A stretch of DNA of 64,000 nt, from the NCBI RefSeq assembly GCF_000620625.1, contig NZ_JIAW01000021.1, positions 62,001-126,000 on the forward strand, read 5' to 3'. Positions 38,271-48,692 of the stretch are shown here, piece by piece; the first letter of the stretch is position 1; the number at the start of each line of letters is the position of its first letter. A model generated the notes under the pieces. That model had not been told where the DNA came from. It worked only from the letters and a program-made list of their open reading frames with translations, and ran no database searches. Origin of the DNA: Mycobacterium sp. URHB0044 (GTDB lineage: Bacteria; Actinomycetota; Actinomycetes; Mycobacteriales; Mycobacteriaceae). The translations under genes and the position numbers were made by a program.

Positions 38271-39085
38271 TGGCGGGGTTCGGGGCGCGACTCGCCGCCG
38301 CCACGGCAGAGCGGGGGCCGCTGTGCCTTGGCATCGACCCCCATCCCGAGCTGCTGACGGCATGGGGGTTGACCGTGGACGCCGACGGCCTCGCAGCATT
38401 CTGCGACATCTGTGTCGAGGCCTATGCGGGTTTCGCCGTGGTCAAGCCGCAGGTGGCGTTCTTCGAAAGCCATGGTGCGGCCGGTTACTCGGTGCTCGAG
38501 CGCACCATCGCCGCGTTGCGCGAGTCCGGGGTCCTGGTTTTGGCGGACGCCAAGCGAGGTGACATCGGCACGACGATGGCGGCGTACGCCGCGGCGTGGG
38601 CCGGTGACTCGCCGCTGGCGTGCGACGCCGTGACCGCGTCCCCGTACCTCGGTTTCGGCTCGCTGCGACCGCTGTTGGACACTGCCGCAACGCACGGCCG
38701 CGGGGTGTTCGTGTTGGCGGCGACGTCCAATCCCGAAGGTGCGAGCGTGCAGGGCGCCACCGTGAACGGCCGCACCGTCGCCCAGTCCATCGTCGACGAC
38801 GCGGGCGCCGAGAACCGGTCGTCGGGAACGGGTTCGGTAGGTGTCGTGGTCGGTGGCACCTTGTCCGAGGTTCCCGACTTGCGAGCGCTCGGCGGACCCG
38901 TGTTGGTGCCGGGAATCGGTGCCCAGGGCGGTCGGACCGACGCGCTCGACGAGTTGGGTGGTGCGGCGCCGGGAACGGTGTTGCCCGCGGTGTCCCGCGA
39001 GGTGCTGCGCGCAGGTCCCGACGTGGCCGCGGTGCGGGCGGCAGGGGAGCGGATGCGCGACGCGGTGGCATATCTGGCCGGATAG
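38270..39085 (+). CDS. pyrF: Orotidine 5'-phosphate decarboxylase
   Basis: 271 residues, the longer type 2 form usual in mycobacteria. The core is LVLADAKRGDIGTTMAAYA (catalytic Lys-Asp network) near residue 88, with LGIDPHPELL at the start and VLVPGIGAQGG at the phosphate site. It performs the last step to UMP and closes the operon. GTG 38270 overlaps the carB stop (TAGTG). A GC-rich hairpin follows. Confidence 0.96.
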
Positions 39086-39091
39086 ACGCAG

Positions 39092-39121
39092 CGGCGGGCC
39101 ACCGTTGCCGATGACCCGCCG
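39092..39121. terminator. GC-rich hairpin after pyrF
   Basis: CGGCGGGCC (39092-39100) pairs with GACCCGCCG (39113-39121) with one mismatch, between the pyrF stop and the convergent secreted-protein gene. No T-tract; probably acts on both strands. Confidence 0.55.
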
Positions 39122-39138
39122 CGCTGCTTCCCTGTGGC

Positions 39139-39456
39139 TTACAGCGGAATCCAGATGGGGCCGAACCAGAAACCCCACCCGTTGCCGTCGCCGGCGGGCA
39201 CCGGGTACACCTGTTGACCGTTCCAGTTGAACGGCTGATGGTCCTGACGACCCTGGTCGATGCCGCGGTGGTTCCAGTCGACCGGACCGTTCCCACGGTC
39301 GTCGTGGTGGTCGTACCCGCCGCAGGGCGGGGCGCCCGGGCGGTCGCAGTTCTGCCACGGCTCCGCACTTGCCGTCCCGAGGCCGACCCCGAGTATGCCC
39401 GCGATTCCGATTCCGGCCGCCATCGTTGACGTGCACAAGATTCGCTTGAAAGTCAT
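39139..39456 (-). CDS. Small secreted protein, paralogue A with C-terminal WGFWF..IWIPL motif
   Basis: 105 residues with a Sec signal peptide (cleavage after TASA, about residue 31). The mature part is short, His/Asp/Gly-rich with two Cys, and ends in a conserved block RGIDQGRxDHQPFN followed by WGFWF and IWIPL at the very C-terminus. The same block ends the neighbouring gene, so the pair are paralogues with different linkers. Mycobacterium-type exported proteins; function unknown. Confidence 0.82.
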   Translation of the reverse strand: MTFKRILCTSTMAAGIGIAGILGVGLGTASAEPWQNCDRPGAPPCGGYDHHDDRGNGPVDWNHRGIDQGRQDHQPFNWNGQQVYPVPAGDGNGWGFWFGPIWIPL

Positions 39457-39692
39457 TCTCTCACTCCATTTCTCATCGATGCAGCGATCGTCGCGGCACG
39501 TGCAGTGACGTTATGGCGCCGAAATGGGTTGGCTCTGTGGTGGTGATGTGTCTCGCCTGTGCGAGCGATAACGGTTTGCTAAACCGATGACCGCCACCAG
39601 GATCTGCGCCGACTGTGAACGTGACGAGATTCTGCGGGCGAATTCATCGTGACGCGCACAGTGGCGGGCTGCGCCGTTCGAGAGGTCAACAA

Positions 39693-39738
39693 GAAACACC
39701 GCGGCCGGCGATGTCGCCATCGCCGGCCGCGGTGTTTC
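39693..39738. terminator. Perfect 21-base stem-loop between the two secreted-protein genes
   Basis: GAAACACCGCGGCCGGCGAT with one further pair (39693-39713) is perfectly complementary to 39718-39738, loop TCGC. It lies 20 bases after the stop of paralogue B on its transcribed strand and is followed there by TTGTTGA, giving a plausible intrinsic terminator. Confidence 0.75.
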
Positions 39739-39757
39739 GCTTCCTCCTACCGACCCG

Positions 39758-40282
39758 TCACAGCGGGATCCAGATGCCGAAGAACCAGAAGCCCCAGTTG
39801 TTGAAGTCGGGGTTGAAGATCGGTTGCACCCAGCTGCCGTTGTAGTTGAACGGCTGATGGTCGAACCTGCCCTGGTCGATCCCACGCCAGCCCAGGTCGG
39901 GCGGCGGTGGCGGTGGGGGCCCGCCGGGATCGCCGAAGTGCGAGCGGCCCGGATCGTCACCCCACGGTGGTCCACCTTGATCGCGATCGCCGCCAGGGCC
40001 GCCGCGGCGATCGAACCCGCCGGGTCCGTCGTTTCGACCGCCCGGATCGCCAGGAGGTCCGCCGGGTCCGTTGTCGTGCTGCTGAGGCGGTCCTCCCGGG
40101 CCGCCTGGCCCGCCAGGCCCATTTTGCCCGCCGGGACCACCCGGTCCCTGGCAGTCGACGCCCTGAGGTCCGCACGGGGGCGGACCGGGCTGTGCGGCGG
40201 CGAGCCCGGCCCCGGCGGTCAATGCGGAGGCACCGACGCCGATCGCGATCACGGAGGCACATGTCATGCGTTTGAGATGCAT
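39758..40282 (-). CDS. Gly/Pro-rich secreted protein, paralogue B with C-terminal WGFWF..IWIPL motif
   Basis: 174 residues. Signal peptide to about residue 30 (GLAAA region), then about 100 residues of Gly-Pro-Asp/Asn repeats (GPGGPGGP, PPPPPPP) and the same C-terminal block as paralogue A: RGIDQGRFDHQPFNYNG, then WGFWFFGIWIPL. The second ATG (40282) is preferred because AAAGGA lies nine bases before it but only three before ATG 40288. Likely exported; the aromatic tail may anchor or bind in the envelope. Function unknown. Confidence 0.82.
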   Translation of the reverse strand: MHLKRMTCASVIAIGVGASALTAGAGLAAAQPGPPPCGPQGVDCQGPGGPGGQNGPGGPGGPGGPPQQHDNGPGGPPGDPGGRNDGPGGFDRRGGPGGDRDQGGPPWGDDPGRSHFGDPGGPPPPPPPDLGWRGIDQGRFDHQPFNYNGSWVQPIFNPDFNNWGFWFFGIWIPL

Positions 40283-40288
40283 GGCCAT

Positions 40289-40807
40289 CTTTCCTTTCGG
40301 GGCGTTCGAGACGCCCTGATCAACCCGACCGCCGCACGCTATGCAGACAACCTGTGCGGGAGCTTTCTTCTGCTTATGAGTGGCCTACGTGACAGGTGTA
40401 ACTGGAGTGACGGTCGTGACGTCGTCATCGTGCGCGCGGACCGCTCCGACACGCCCGACACGCGGTGACCAGCGAAAATTTCTCAACCAGGGGGTCGGTC
40501 GGGCGGCCTATGGGCACCCGCGTGATCACTCGAGCCGGCGCGCGATCGGCCGCGGGCGGCCAAAACCCCCGATATGCAGGCACATCGCTGACCGACGGGC
40601 CGGAAACGGCGCCAATCGGCGGTGATGGCGCGTGGCGGGCCGCGTCGAGCAATCGCTCTACACGCTGGACTTTTGACGCCAAAACCGGGGGGTGGGGTTA
40701 GCTTTCGTCAGCCAGCGTGGGTACGGTCGTCGACGCTGGCTGGTTCTCCTACCAGTCAAGACAGAAGATGACGGCCGTAAAGAGATGACCGAGAGACGGA
40801 GGAACCC
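40289..40807. other. Long untranslated region before mihF with a 10-base stem-loop
   Basis: About 520 bases without a convincing gene. CAGCCAGCGT (40709-40718) and ACGCTGGCTG (40733-40742) form a perfect hairpin with a 14-base loop some 65 bases before the mihF start. This could be a leader structure of mihF mRNA or a terminator upstream of its promoter. A ribosome site ACGGAGG lies at 40796-40802. Confidence 0.5.
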
Positions 40808-41131
40808 GTGGCCCTTCCCCAGTTGACCGACGAACAGCGCGCGGCAGCGTTGGAGAAGGCTGCTGCCGCACGTCGAGCGCGAGCTGAGCTCAAGGACAGG
40901 CTCAAGCGTGGCGGCACCAACCTCAAGCAGGTCCTCAAGGACGCCGAGTCCGACGAGGTCTTGGGCAAGATGAAGGTTTCTGCACTGCTCGAGGCGTTGC
41001 CCAAGGTGGGCAAGGTCAAGGCGCAGGAGATCATGACCGAGCTCGAGATCGCCCCGACCCGCCGCCTGCGTGGTCTCGGTGATCGTCAGCGCAAGGCCTT
41101 GCTGGAGAAGTTCGACTTCACCAGCGATTAG
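40808..41131 (+). CDS. mihF: Integration host factor, actinobacterial type (mIHF)
   Basis: 107 residues from GTG. A basic helical N-terminus (ALEKAAAARRARAELKDRLKRG) precedes the S13-like helix-two-turn-helix DNA-binding region LPKVGKVKAQEIMTELEIAPTRRLRGLG. mIHF is an essential nucleoid-associated protein unrelated to enterobacterial IHF and needed for phage L5 integration. GGAGG five bases upstream fixes the start. First gene of the mihF-gmk-rpoZ-coaBC-metK run. Confidence 0.96.
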   Translation: MALPQLTDEQRAAALEKAAAARRARAELKDRLKRGGTNLKQVLKDAESDEVLGKMKVSALLEALPKVGKVKAQEIMTELEIAPTRRLRGLGDRQRKALLEKFDFTSD

Positions 41132-41137
41132 TGAACG

Positions 41138-41153
41138 CCGGCCGAGGGGCCGG
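41138..41153. terminator. Short GC hairpin between mihF and gmk
   Basis: CCGGCC-GAGG-GGCCGG directly follows the mihF stop. No T-tract, so it may be a weak terminator, a 3'-end stabiliser or an attenuator limiting gmk read-through. Confidence 0.5.
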
Positions 41154-41191
41154 ACAGCGATGAGCGCTTGCGCGAATAGCCGAGATGCGCG

Positions 41192-41782
41192 ATGAGCCGC
41201 GTCGTGGTGCTGTCCGGTCCCTCCGCCGTCGGCAAGTCGACCGTCGTGCGCTGCCTGCGCGACCGGCTTCCCGACCTTCACTTCAGCGTCTCCGCAACCA
41301 CCAGAGCGCCCCGCCCGGGCGAGGTGGACGGCGTCGACTACGCGTTCGTCACTCCGGAACGGTTCCAGCAGCTCATCGACGACGGCGAACTCCTGGAATG
41401 GGCCGAAATACACGGTGGCCTGCACCGTTCCGGCACGCCTGCCGAACCCGTCCGTGCCGCCGCACGGTCCGGACGCCCCGTCCTCATCGAGGTCGACCTC
41501 GCCGGTGCCCGGTCGGTCAAGGCCGCCATGCCCGACGCGCTGACGGTCTTCCTCGCGCCGCCGAGCTGGGAGGCCTTGGAGGCCAGATTGGTCGGCCGGG
41601 GGACCGAGAGCCCCGAAGTAATGGCACGCCGGCTCGACACCGCGCGGGCCGAACTGGCCGCCCAACATACCTTTGACAAAGTGGTCGTCAACAGCCAATT
41701 GGAGTCCGCGTGCGCGGAATTGGTATCCTTGCTGGTGGGCGACACGCCGAAGACGGCGCACATCGACCCAACAGCTAGCTAG
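41192..41782 (+). CDS. gmk: Guanylate kinase
   Basis: 196 residues. P-loop LSGPSAVGKSTVVRCL at the N-terminus, GMP-binding SATTRAPRPGEVDGVDY and the lid/ERGT-type segment LVGRGTESPEVMARRLDTA. It makes GDP from GMP and ATP. The neighbourhood (rpoZ next) is the same as in many bacteria. ATG 41192 follows a short non-coding gap after mihF. Confidence 0.96.
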   Translation: MSRVVVLSGPSAVGKSTVVRCLRDRLPDLHFSVSATTRAPRPGEVDGVDYAFVTPERFQQLIDDGELLEWAEIHGGLHRSGTPAEPVRAAARSGRPVLIEVDLAGARSVKAAMPDALTVFLAPPSWEALEARLVGRGTESPEVMARRLDTARAELAAQHTFDKVVVNSQLESACAELVSLLVGDTPKTAHIDPTAS

Positions 41783-41800
41783 CTTTCAGGAGATTTCTTA

Positions 41801-42097
41801 GTGATCACGCCTGTCGAGAGCCTCGACTCCGACGCAGCAAATGCCTACGACACGCCGCTGGGCATCACCAACCCGCCCATCGACGAGTTGCTCGATCGGG
41901 CGTCGAGCAAGTACGCGCTGGTCATCTACGCCGCGAAGCGCGCGCGCCAGATCAACGACTACTACAACCAGCTCGGCGACGGCATCCTCGAGTACGTCGG
42001 CCCGCTGGTCGAGCCCGGCCTCCAGGAAAAGCCCCTGTCGATCGCGATGCGGGAAATCCACGCCGACCTGCTCGAGCACTCCGAGGGCGAGCAGTAG
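41801..42097 (+). CDS. rpoZ: RNA polymerase omega subunit
   Basis: 98 residues from GTG 41801, with AGGAG nine bases upstream. The omega signature is IDELLDRASSKYALVIYAAKRARQIN, followed by a short C-terminal extension typical of actinobacteria. Omega helps beta-prime fold and assemble. It is between gmk and coaBC. Confidence 0.96.
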   Translation: MITPVESLDSDAANAYDTPLGITNPPIDELLDRASSKYALVIYAAKRARQINDYYNQLGDGILEYVGPLVEPGLQEKPLSIAMREIHADLLEHSEGEQ

Positions 42098-42113
42098 CCA
42101 GGCCGCCGAGCAC

Positions 42114-43370
42114 GTGAGTACGGACCGCAAGCGGATCGTTGTCGGCGTTGCTGGGGGCATCGCGGCCTACAAGGCGTGCTCGGTCGTCCGGCAGCTCACC
42201 GAAGCCGGCCACCACGTTCGCGTCGTTCCCACCGAATCGGCCCTGAAGTTCGTCGGCGCCGCCACCTTCGAGGCGTTGTCCGGGCATCCCGTCCGCACGG
42301 GAGTGTTCGAGGACGTCAACGAGGTTCCGCACGTCCGCATCGGCCAGGAAGCCGATCTCGTCGTTGTCGCCCCCGCCACCGCCGACCTGCTCGCACGCGC
42401 AGTGGCGGGCCGTGGCGACGACCTGCTGACCGCGACACTGCTGACCGCGCGATGTCCCGTGCTGTTCGCACCCGCGATGCACACCGAGATGTGGTTTCAC
42501 CCGGCGACCGTCGACAACGTCGCGACGCTGCGCCGACGCGGGGCCGTGGTGCTCGAGCCGGCGTCCGGAAGGCTCACCGGCGCGGACAGCGGGGCAGGCA
42601 GGCTGCCTGAGGCCGAGGAGATCACCACCTTCGCCCAACTGCTCCTGGACCGCCCTGACGCCCTGCCGCACGATCTGGCCGGCGTGAAGGTCCTCGTCAC
42701 CGCGGGAGGGACCAGGGAACCCATCGACCCCGTCCGCTTCATCGGCAACCGCAGTTCGGGCAAGCAGGGGTATGCGATGGCCCGCGTAGCTGCTCAGCGC
42801 GGTGCGGACGTCACGTTGATCGCCGGAAATACCGCCGGCCTCGTCGACCCGGCGGGCGTCGAGGTCGTGCACATCGGTTCGGCAAGCCAACTCCAGGACG
42901 CGGTGTCCAAGCACGCCCCCGACTCGAACGTGCTCGTGATGGCGGCCGCGGTCGCGGACTTCCGGCCTTCCCAGGTCGCGACCAGCAAGATCAAGAAGTC
43001 GGCCGACGCGTCCGCCGACGCGCCCACCATCGCCCTGACCCGCACCGACGACATCCTTGCCGGGACCGTCCGGGCACGCGCCGACGGACAGCTGCCCAAC
43101 ATGCGGGCGATCGTGGGTTTTGCCGCGGAAACCGGGGACGCCAACGGCGACGTGTTGTTCCACGCGCGCGCGAAACTTCAGCGCAAGGGCTGCGATCTGC
43201 TCGTCGTCAACGCCGTCGGCGAAGGCCGCGCCTTCGAGGTCGACAACAACGACGGATGGCTCTTGGCGGCCGACGGCAACGAAGCCGCATTGGAGCACGG
43301 TTCGAAGACTTTGATGTCCAGCCGTATCGTGGACGCGATCGCCGACTTCCTCCGCAACCACGATGGGTGA
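42114..43370 (+). CDS. coaBC: Bifunctional phosphopantothenoylcysteine decarboxylase/synthase
   Basis: 418 residues from GTG. CoaC flavoprotein half (1-190): VVGVAGGIAAYKACSVVRQL, APATADLLARAVAG and the substrate motif PAMHTEMW (a mycobacterial variant of PxMNxxMW). CoaB half (190-418): VLVTAGGTREPIDPVRFIGN, RSSGKQGYAMA and LVMAAAVADFRP. It catalyses two successive steps of coenzyme A synthesis. It starts 17 bases after rpoZ. Confidence 0.96.
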   Translation: MSTDRKRIVVGVAGGIAAYKACSVVRQLTEAGHHVRVVPTESALKFVGAATFEALSGHPVRTGVFEDVNEVPHVRIGQEADLVVVAPATADLLARAVAGRGDDLLTATLLTARCPVLFAPAMHTEMWFHPATVDNVATLRRRGAVVLEPASGRLTGADSGAGRLPEAEEITTFAQLLLDRPDALPHDLAGVKVLVTAGGTREPIDPVRFIGNRSSGKQGYAMARVAAQRGADVTLIAGNTAGLVDPAGVEVVHIGSASQLQDAVSKHAPDSNVLVMAAAVADFRPSQVATSKIKKSADASADAPTIALTRTDDILAGTVRARADGQLPNMRAIVGFAAETGDANGDVLFHARAKLQRKGCDLLVVNAVGEGRAFEVDNNDGWLLAADGNEAALEHGSKTLMSSRIVDAIADFLRNHDG

Positions 43371-43424
43371 CGCTTTGCACTCGGCACGCTGCGTCTAAGG
43401 GTTGCGTGGGACGACGGCACGCGC

Positions 43425-43451
43425 TTGGCTGCATCCGGGCACAGATATGAT
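43425..43451 (+). promoter_or_regulatory. Probable metK promoter
   Basis: TATGAT (43446-43451) is a near-consensus -10 box. TTGGCT (43425-43430) upstream with a 15-base gap is a weak -35 candidate. Transcription would start about 27 bases before the metK GTG, leaving no room for a SAM riboswitch after the start site. Confidence 0.6.
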
Positions 43452-43484
43452 TCGCATAACTAAGTTTCTGAAGGGAATGACACC

Positions 43485-44693
<1,209 letters not shown>

Positions 44694-44744
44694 GGACGTC
44701 GCTTCGCGGCGCGTCCGCAGCCGGATTCCAGCAGGATGTTGGTC

Positions 44745-45758
44745 ATGGAACACGTGACCTTCGTCCCGACCGTCGACCAGCTGGCCTACACGTTCGGCGG
44801 GGCGCCGGCGGTGCGGCGCATCAATCCGGGCACGGTGCTGACGCTGTGGGCCGAGGATGCCTACGGCGGCAGGATCACCAGCACGGACGACGTCGCCAGC
44901 AGCGTCCTGCAAACCGACGATCTCAACCCTCAGACCGGTCCGTTCTGGATCGAGGGCGCCGAGCCCGGGGATACGTTGGCGGTGCATCTGGTCGACCTGA
45001 CGCCGGCGCGCAGCTGGGGTGCGTCGACGCTGATCCCGTTCTTCGGCGGCCTCACCAGCGTTCCGGCCAGCCCGACGCTGCAGCCCGCGCTACCCGAGCG
45101 CACCTGGATCTACGAATACGATTCGGCCACGGACACTTTGGGCTTCTCGGCGCAGGGAAGCAACTTCGAGCTGAGCCTGCCCGCCAATCCCATGCTCGGC
45201 ACGGTGGGCGTGGCGCCGGCGCGCCGCGAGGTGCGCACCTCGCTGGTGCCGGATTACTTCGGCGGCAACATGGACACCCCCGAAATGGCGGCCGGCGCAA
45301 CGTGTTATCTGCGGGTGAACGTCGAAGGGGCGCTGTTCTCGCTGGGCGACGGGCACTACCGCCAGGGTGAAGGCGAATCGTGTGGCACGGCAGTGGAAGG
45401 CGCGATGAACGTCACCGCGATCGTCGATCTGATCAAGGGCGGTGGACCGGCCTGGCCGAGGATCGAGAACGACACCCACCTGATGTGCATCGGTTCCGGC
45501 CGGCCGCTCGAGGAGGCGTGGCGGGCCGGCCAGGTCGAGATGATCGGCTGGCTCGGCGAGCTCTACGGCCTCGACAGGCTCGACGCCTATCAGCTGCTGA
45601 CCCAGATCTCACAGGTTCCCATCGCCAACGTGGTGGACACCAACTTCAGCGCCGTCACCAAGATCGACAAGCGACTGCTGCCGCGGGTGCAGGTCTATGG
45701 CGGAATGCACGACGAAATGCGTGGCACCGCAAAGAGTTTCGGCACCATCTCGTACTGA
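44745..45758 (+). CDS. Acetamidase/formamidase family protein
   Basis: 337 residues. Family signatures: FWIEGAEPGDTLAVHLVDL, PARSWGAS, and GDGHYRQGEGESCGTAVEG in the beta-clip fold, with TNFSAVTKIDKRLLPRV near the end. FmdA/AmdA enzymes hydrolyse short amides; which substrate is used here is not visible. ATG 44745 gives MEHVTFVP; an upstream TTG is less likely. It converges on the FMO gene. Confidence 0.88.
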   Translation: MEHVTFVPTVDQLAYTFGGAPAVRRINPGTVLTLWAEDAYGGRITSTDDVASSVLQTDDLNPQTGPFWIEGAEPGDTLAVHLVDLTPARSWGASTLIPFFGGLTSVPASPTLQPALPERTWIYEYDSATDTLGFSAQGSNFELSLPANPMLGTVGVAPARREVRTSLVPDYFGGNMDTPEMAAGATCYLRVNVEGALFSLGDGHYRQGEGESCGTAVEGAMNVTAIVDLIKGGGPAWPRIENDTHLMCIGSGRPLEEAWRAGQVEMIGWLGELYGLDRLDAYQLLTQISQVPIANVVDTNFSAVTKIDKRLLPRVQVYGGMHDEMRGTAKSFGTISY

Positions 45759-45762
45759 GACG

Positions 45763-47244
45763 CTATGCGGTGAACTCGTAGTCCTCGATCGGGAACCGGC
45801 GGCTGCGCCAGTAGGCCTGGACCGTGGTGGCGGGCCGCAGTGGCACGTCACCGTTCTGGTCGAAGTAGTAGCTGTTGGCCAGTTGGCAGCTGTCCTGCCA
45901 GAAGATCTGCCGGTGCCGTTTGCGCATCATCTCGGCGAAGTAGCGGTCGTTGGCTTCCTTGGACACCTCGACGCGGGTCGCGCCACGATCGGAGGCCCGG
46001 TCGAGGCACCGCACGATGTGGTGAGTCTGGGCCTCGATCAGCGCGAAGTAGGACGAGCCGACGTAGCCGTACGGCCCCATCACGGTGAAGAAGTTGGGAA
46101 ACCCCGGCACGCTGACACCTTCATAGGCCTGCAGCCGCTGCTGCGCCCAAAACTGGCTCAGTGACCGGCCGTTGGCGCCGGTGACGGCGAAGGTGGGGAC
46201 GCTGTCGACGTCCATCACCTTGAACCCGGTCGCCAGGATCAGCACGTCGACGTCGCGGGTGACGCCGTCCACGGTCGCCACTCCCGAACCGATCACCTTG
46301 TCGATCGGCTCGGTAACCAGCTCCACGTTGTCCCGGTTGTACGTCGAGAGATACGTGTTGTGGAAGCCGGGTCGCTTGCAGCCGACGGCGTACTGCGGTG
46401 TCAGCTTCTCGCGCACCACGGGGTCGTGCACCTCGCGGCGCAGATACGCCTTGCCGAGCCGCGCCGCCCGGTTCGCCAGCGGGAACACCGTGTAGTACTG
46501 CGCCGACAGCGGGAAGGTCAACTCGACATAGGCCTGGCTGATCAAGCGCTGAATCGCCTTGCCGCCGGGAAGGCGCATCGCCAAGCGCGCCGCGGCCGGT
46601 AACGGCACGTCCATCTTCGGGAAGCACCAGATCGGGGTGCGCTGAAACACCACGAGCCGCTCGACGATCGGTGCGATCTCCGGAATCACTTGGACCGCAG
46701 ACGCGCCGGTGCCGATGATCGCCACTCGCTTGCCCCTGAGATCTTGGGAGTGGTCCCACCGGGCGGTGTGCATGGTGACACCCGCGAAGCCGTCGACGCC
46801 GTCGATGTCCGGCAGTTTGGGCAGCGTGAGGACACCGCTGGCGTTGATCAGGAACCGGGCCGTCATGGACGTACCGGAGTCCAGGTCGACCCGCCAGGTG
46901 GCGGATGCGTCATCGAACACCGCCGCGGTGACCTTGGTGGAGAACCGGATCTTCGGCCGCAGGCCGTACTTGGTGACGCAGTGGTCGGCGTAGGCCTTCA
47001 GCTCGTTTCCCGGCGCGTACGTGCGTGTCCAGTGCGGACTCTGCTCGAAGGAGAACTGGTAGGAGAACGACGGAATGTCCACGGCGATACCGGGATAGGT
47101 GTTCCAGTACCACGTTCCGCCTGGCTCCTCGCCGGCCTCGATGATCACGTAGTCGCCGAGTCCCGCCCGGTCGAGCTGGATGGCCGCGCCGATGCCGGCG
47201 AACCCGGCGCCGACGATGACGGTGTCGCAGTCGGGTTCCGTCAC
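45763..47244 (-). CDS. Flavin-containing Baeyer-Villiger-type monooxygenase
   Basis: 493 residues. FAD Rossmann motif VIVGAGFAGIGAAIQL, the BVMO fingerprint FAGVTMHTARWD, the NADPH motif VAIIGTGASAVQVIPEI and LILATGFKVMD. GTG start follows AGAAGGGAG and overlaps the upstream P450 stop (GTGA), so the two are one operon. Likely oxidises a ketone or similar lipid-like substrate. By order it matches Rv1393c. Confidence 0.93.
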   Translation of the reverse strand: MTEPDCDTVIVGAGFAGIGAAIQLDRAGLGDYVIIEAGEEPGGTWYWNTYPGIAVDIPSFSYQFSFEQSPHWTRTYAPGNELKAYADHCVTKYGLRPKIRFSTKVTAAVFDDASATWRVDLDSGTSMTARFLINASGVLTLPKLPDIDGVDGFAGVTMHTARWDHSQDLRGKRVAIIGTGASAVQVIPEIAPIVERLVVFQRTPIWCFPKMDVPLPAAARLAMRLPGGKAIQRLISQAYVELTFPLSAQYYTVFPLANRAARLGKAYLRREVHDPVVREKLTPQYAVGCKRPGFHNTYLSTYNRDNVELVTEPIDKVIGSGVATVDGVTRDVDVLILATGFKVMDVDSVPTFAVTGANGRSLSQFWAQQRLQAYEGVSVPGFPNFFTVMGPYGYVGSSYFALIEAQTHHIVRCLDRASDRGATRVEVSKEANDRYFAEMMRKRHRQIFWQDSCQLANSYYFDQNGDVPLRPATTVQAYWRSRRFPIEDYEFTA

Positions 47245-48620
47245 GGCGTCTCCCTTCTGTGTCCGACGACCTTGAGGCCATGTTTGGGTCGCAGCGTCAA
47301 GGTTGCCTCGAGTTCGACGGGATGGCCCGGCTGCAACTCGAAGGTGAATCGCCGGCTCATGATCGCCGTCATCAGCACCATCTCCATCAATGCGAAGCTC
47401 TGCCCGATGCAGATGCGTCGTCCGCCCCCGAAGGGAAGATAGGCCGACCGCGGGCGTTCCTTGGCCGCATCGCCGAGAAATCGCGCTGGGTCGAAGACTT
47501 CGGGGTCGGGCCACCAGCGCTCATCGTGGTGGACCGCGTGCACGGGGATGAGCACCGTGGTCCCCGGGCGGATGTGGTGCTCGCCGATGGCGTCGTGCTC
47601 GACGGCCTCGCGGCCGATCATCCACACGGCGGAGAAGTAGCGCTGTGACTCCTGCACGCAGGCAGTGGTCCAGGGCAGCTGGGTCAAGTCGGTGGCAGTG
47701 GGCCGACGACCGCCGAGCACGTCGTCGATTTCGGCCAGCATCCGATTCCGCGCGTCCGGGTTCTGCGCCAGCAGGTACCACAGCCACGACATCGCATTCG
47801 CCGTGGTTTCGTGGCCGGCCAGCATGAAGGTCAGCGCCTCGTCGCGAACGCGCTTGCGCGGCCAGGTTCCGCCGTCGGCCGAGAACAGCACGTTGAGCAG
47901 GTCGGCGGATTCGGTCGGATGTGCCAGCCGGTCCTCGAGCACGTCGTTCACCGCGGCGTCCAAGGCCAGGGCGATCTTCTGCCCTTCCCGCAACGGCGGT
48001 GGTAGTGGGATGCCCGAGAACGTGCTCCACGTCATTGCCTCGTAGACCGGCCGTGGCAGCAGTCCCAACAATCCGACTCGCGCTAGACGCTCGGTGCGTC
48101 GCAGGCCGCGCGTCGTCAAGTCCTTCATGCCGTGCACGATCGGGCCGAAGTCCTGACTGAACAGTGCGTTGGCGACGACTCGGAGCGTCGTCTCGACCAT
48201 GGTCGTGTGCATGTCGAACGCGACGTCGTCACCCCGTTCGGCGAGTTCGGCAGCAACCCGCTCGATGGGGTCGATCATCAGGTCGACGAGTTCGTTGAGG
48301 TGCCGTCGCGCGAAGGTGGGGTTCAGGGTCGTCCGATGAGCGGCCCACGAGTCGCCCTCGTCGGTCAGCAAGTTGATGCCCGCGGCTGCCCGGATGGGCT
48401 CGTATTCGTTGGACTTGACGTAGCGGGTCCGTGCCGCGTGCAGCACGTGGTCGATGTACTCCGGGTGCGCGATCGACACGAAACGGCGTCCAGCGCAGCG
48501 GAATCGCGTGACGTCATGCCCGCGTGCCCTGGCGAGGAAGCCGCCGTCGGCGTCGAAGCCGACGGTGATCGCCTCGCGAGTCATGGTCCAGGTGTTCAGC
48601 CGTGCCGCTGGTGCCGCCAT
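47241..48620 (-). CDS. Cytochrome P450, CYP132-like
   Basis: 459 residues. I-helix AGHETTANAMSW, K-helix ESQR, and heme loop FGGGRRICIG with Cys404. Length and the PPR-rich F/G region fit bacterial class I/CYP4-like P450s. With the downstream FMO and the divergent AraC regulator it reproduces the Rv1393c-cyp132-Rv1395 cluster of M. tuberculosis as I recall it. Substrate unknown, possibly a fatty acid or sterol-like compound. Confidence 0.93.
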   Translation of the reverse strand: MAAPAARLNTWTMTREAITVGFDADGGFLARARGHDVTRFRCAGRRFVSIAHPEYIDHVLHAARTRYVKSNEYEPIRAAAGINLLTDEGDSWAAHRTTLNPTFARRHLNELVDLMIDPIERVAAELAERGDDVAFDMHTTMVETTLRVVANALFSQDFGPIVHGMKDLTTRGLRRTERLARVGLLGLLPRPVYEAMTWSTFSGIPLPPPLREGQKIALALDAAVNDVLEDRLAHPTESADLLNVLFSADGGTWPRKRVRDEALTFMLAGHETTANAMSWLWYLLAQNPDARNRMLAEIDDVLGGRRPTATDLTQLPWTTACVQESQRYFSAVWMIGREAVEHDAIGEHHIRPGTTVLIPVHAVHHDERWWPDPEVFDPARFLGDAAKERPRSAYLPFGGGRRICIGQSFALMEMVLMTAIMSRRFTFELQPGHPVELEATLTLRPKHGLKVVGHRRETP

Positions 48621-48692
48621 GAATCGAGCGTATGCACGCGGCCGCCGATCCGGAATGGGACTATCGGACGGAGAGTTGGGAGTTTGGGACAG

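Noticed and set aside
43371..43484. SAM riboswitch before metK
   Set aside because: The -10 box at 43446 leaves only about 27 bases of leader, and no conserved SAM-aptamer pairing was seen.
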